Below, piece after piece: positions 63,055-64,000 of a stretch of 64,000 bases of DNA. The stretch comes from JAEUMW01 sp963734295 (GTDB lineage Bacteria > Pseudomonadota > Gammaproteobacteria > Burkholderiales > JAEUMW01). Location: contig CAVTGS010000015.1 in NCBI GenBank assembly GCA_963734295.1, positions 1 through 64,000 of the forward strand, read 5' to 3'. The translations under genes were made by a program, and so were the position numbers. How positions within the stretch are numbered: position 1 is the first letter of the stretch; each line of letters begins with the position of its first letter. The notes under the pieces are model-generated. The model was not told where the DNA came from. It did no database searches and saw only the letters and a program-made list of their open reading frames with translations.

Positions 63055-64000
63055 ATGAGCATGAAGACAAGGTATCGGGCGAGCAATGGCATATCCGGGG
63101 ATGAGCTGAAGCAACGGTTCGAGCAGCACACGCCGTATTCCAAGGATCTGATAGTCGCGGGCGATCCCCTGAACCCCGGCGCTTTCCTCCTGGATGCCAA
63201 AATCACGGGGGCGCTACTCGCCAGCGCTTCGGGCGGGTCGGCCTATTCCACCTATGGAGTGAAGGGAGCCTGCGACCGCCCCTCCCCGACCATCGGCGCG
63301 ACGGACGAGCCGATAAGCGAGAGCGATGCCAGCCTCGGCACCGCGGTCAATCTGCAGCCGAGTGAACCGGCGACCGCGTCTCCCGGGTATGACAGCGCCG
63401 TGAACGGCCCGACCTCGATTACCGCGACCTCCAGCGGCGTCGAGGCCGGAGCCGATGGGTTGCAGGCGGATCCGCTCGTCGTCACCGCCCGGAGCATTCT
63501 TCAGGATGCCGTGGGCGGCGGTCCGAGCGTTGCAACGTCTCTCGAGACGGCGTACGAGGTCCCAGGGAGACTCTCTGGCGATGGAACCCAGGCGTCGCTG
63601 CTGGCGGTCAACGATCCCGAAAGACAGGCTCGGGTGCAGCGAGAGAAGCTGGCCGGCTCGCCCCGCGCCGATCGCATTGTCGGCGGCCCGGGCAAGAACG
63701 AAATCGACGGCCGCGAGGGGAACGACGAGCTCGTGGGTGGGGCGAGCGACGACGTATTCATAGGTGGGGCAGGCGACGACGTCCTCGATGGCGGGCTCGG
63801 GAACGACGTCGCCCGGTACCGCGGCTCCGTTCTCGAATACGACATCTCCAGGATCTCTTCGACCCAGGTGCGCGTCAGGCACGCCCGGTTTCGCCCGGGC
63901 CAGAACGACGGCAACGACCTCGCGCGCAACGTCAAGCGGCTCGATTTCAAGGACCGCCAGGTATTCCTCGATGGTTCCAACAATGCCCCGCTCGCCCAGC
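63055..64000 (+). CDS. RTX-repeat protein, 5' part (runs off the window)
   Basis: At least 315 residues are encoded before the window edge. The first ~200 are low-complexity and Ser/Ala/Thr-rich. Next come RTX nonapeptide-like repeats (GGPGKNEIDGREGNDELVGG, then GGAGDDVLDGGLGNDVARY), which fold into a calcium-binding beta-roll. After them lies the segment YDISRISSTQVRVRH. RTX proteins are type I secretion substrates, which ties this gene to the exporter at 56980-60589. A GGAGG box eight bases before the ATG at 63055 sets the start; ATGs at 63016 and 63040 are less well placed. There is no N-terminal signal peptide, as expected for this route. Confidence 0.85.
   Translation, partial: MSMKTRYRASNGISGDELKQRFEQHTPYSKDLIVAGDPLNPGAFLLDAKITGALLASASGGSAYSTYGVKGACDRPSPTIGATDEPISESDASLGTAVNLQPSEPATASPGYDSAVNGPTSITATSSGVEAGADGLQADPLVVTARSILQDAVGGGPSVATSLETAYEVPGRLSGDGTQASLLAVNDPERQARVQREKLAGSPRADRIVGGPGKNEIDGREGNDELVGGASDDVFIGGAGDDVLDGGLGNDVARYRGSVLEYDISRISSTQVRVRHARFRPGQNDGNDLARNVKRLDFKDRQVFLDGSNNAPLAQ

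Overview
The window is GC-rich DNA from a proteobacterium, most likely a betaproteobacterium (inference). The reasons are the tRNA-Val(GAC) sequence, the rpmE / IDH / rho / trxA / fdxA neighbourhood, the Kdo hydroxylase gene and the Anbu gene set. It falls into two halves: a scrambled accessory region (about 1-19.2 kb) and an ordered chromosomal region (19.2-60.6 kb), followed by a secretion and mobile-element segment that runs off the right edge.

Region 1 (1-19.2 kb, mobile-element graveyard). From left to right it holds transposase scraps, a VapBC-like toxin-antitoxin pair, and a displaced 3' half of a tRNA-Arg(ACG) gene that looks like an attachment site. Next come a 5'-truncated IS1595-type transposase abutting a 3-methyladenine glycosylase gene, and a relic conjugation module (first ~50 codons of a MobF/TraI relaxase, an intact TraD-like coupling protein, a ribbon-helix-helix protein, small genes sharing an upstream repeat, and a truncated ArdC). 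Two intact cargo genes follow: a GH16-like protein and a beta/gamma-crystallin-phospholipase C fusion. After a glutathione transferase there is a decayed membrane gene of the spermidine-synthase-fusion type, split by a complete IS21-type element with a 4-bp target duplication and 23-bp-periodic end repeats. Remnants of IS1634-like and IS110-like elements follow. The region ends in an overlapping excisionase/integrase pair lying against the 3' end of tRNA-Val(GAC).

Region 2 (19.3-46.4 kb, core genes). relA and a family 2 glycosyltransferase are followed by the four-gene Anbu cluster (circularly permuted ATP-grasp, alpha-E protein, Anbu protease-like subunit, giant transglutaminase/DUF2126 protein). 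Then come comEC, a DUF2062 gene overlapping an AlkA-type glycosylase gene, murI, a GT39-like lipid-linked sugar transferase, Kdo hydroxylase, rpmE, an NAD-type isocitrate dehydrogenase, rho, trxA, fdxA and an AddB/AddA-like nuclease-helicase pair. The addB-like reading frame is broken twice.

Region 3 (46.4-60.6 kb, secretion). A type II secretion operon on the minus strand runs gspG-H-I-J-K-L-M-C-D-E-F. Genes gspL, gspM, gspD and gspE carry many single-base frameshifts while their neighbours are intact, so either the system is decaying or this stretch has clustered sequence errors. Upstream is a type I secretion pair (HlyB-like ABC exporter with a degenerate C39 domain, then HlyD-like adaptor).

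Region 4 (60.6-64 kb). An IS110-family element has a highly structured, roughly 300-base non-coding left side, a candidate bridge RNA. Then come a small unknown gene and the 5' part of an RTX-repeat protein that continues past the window and is a plausible substrate of the type I exporter.
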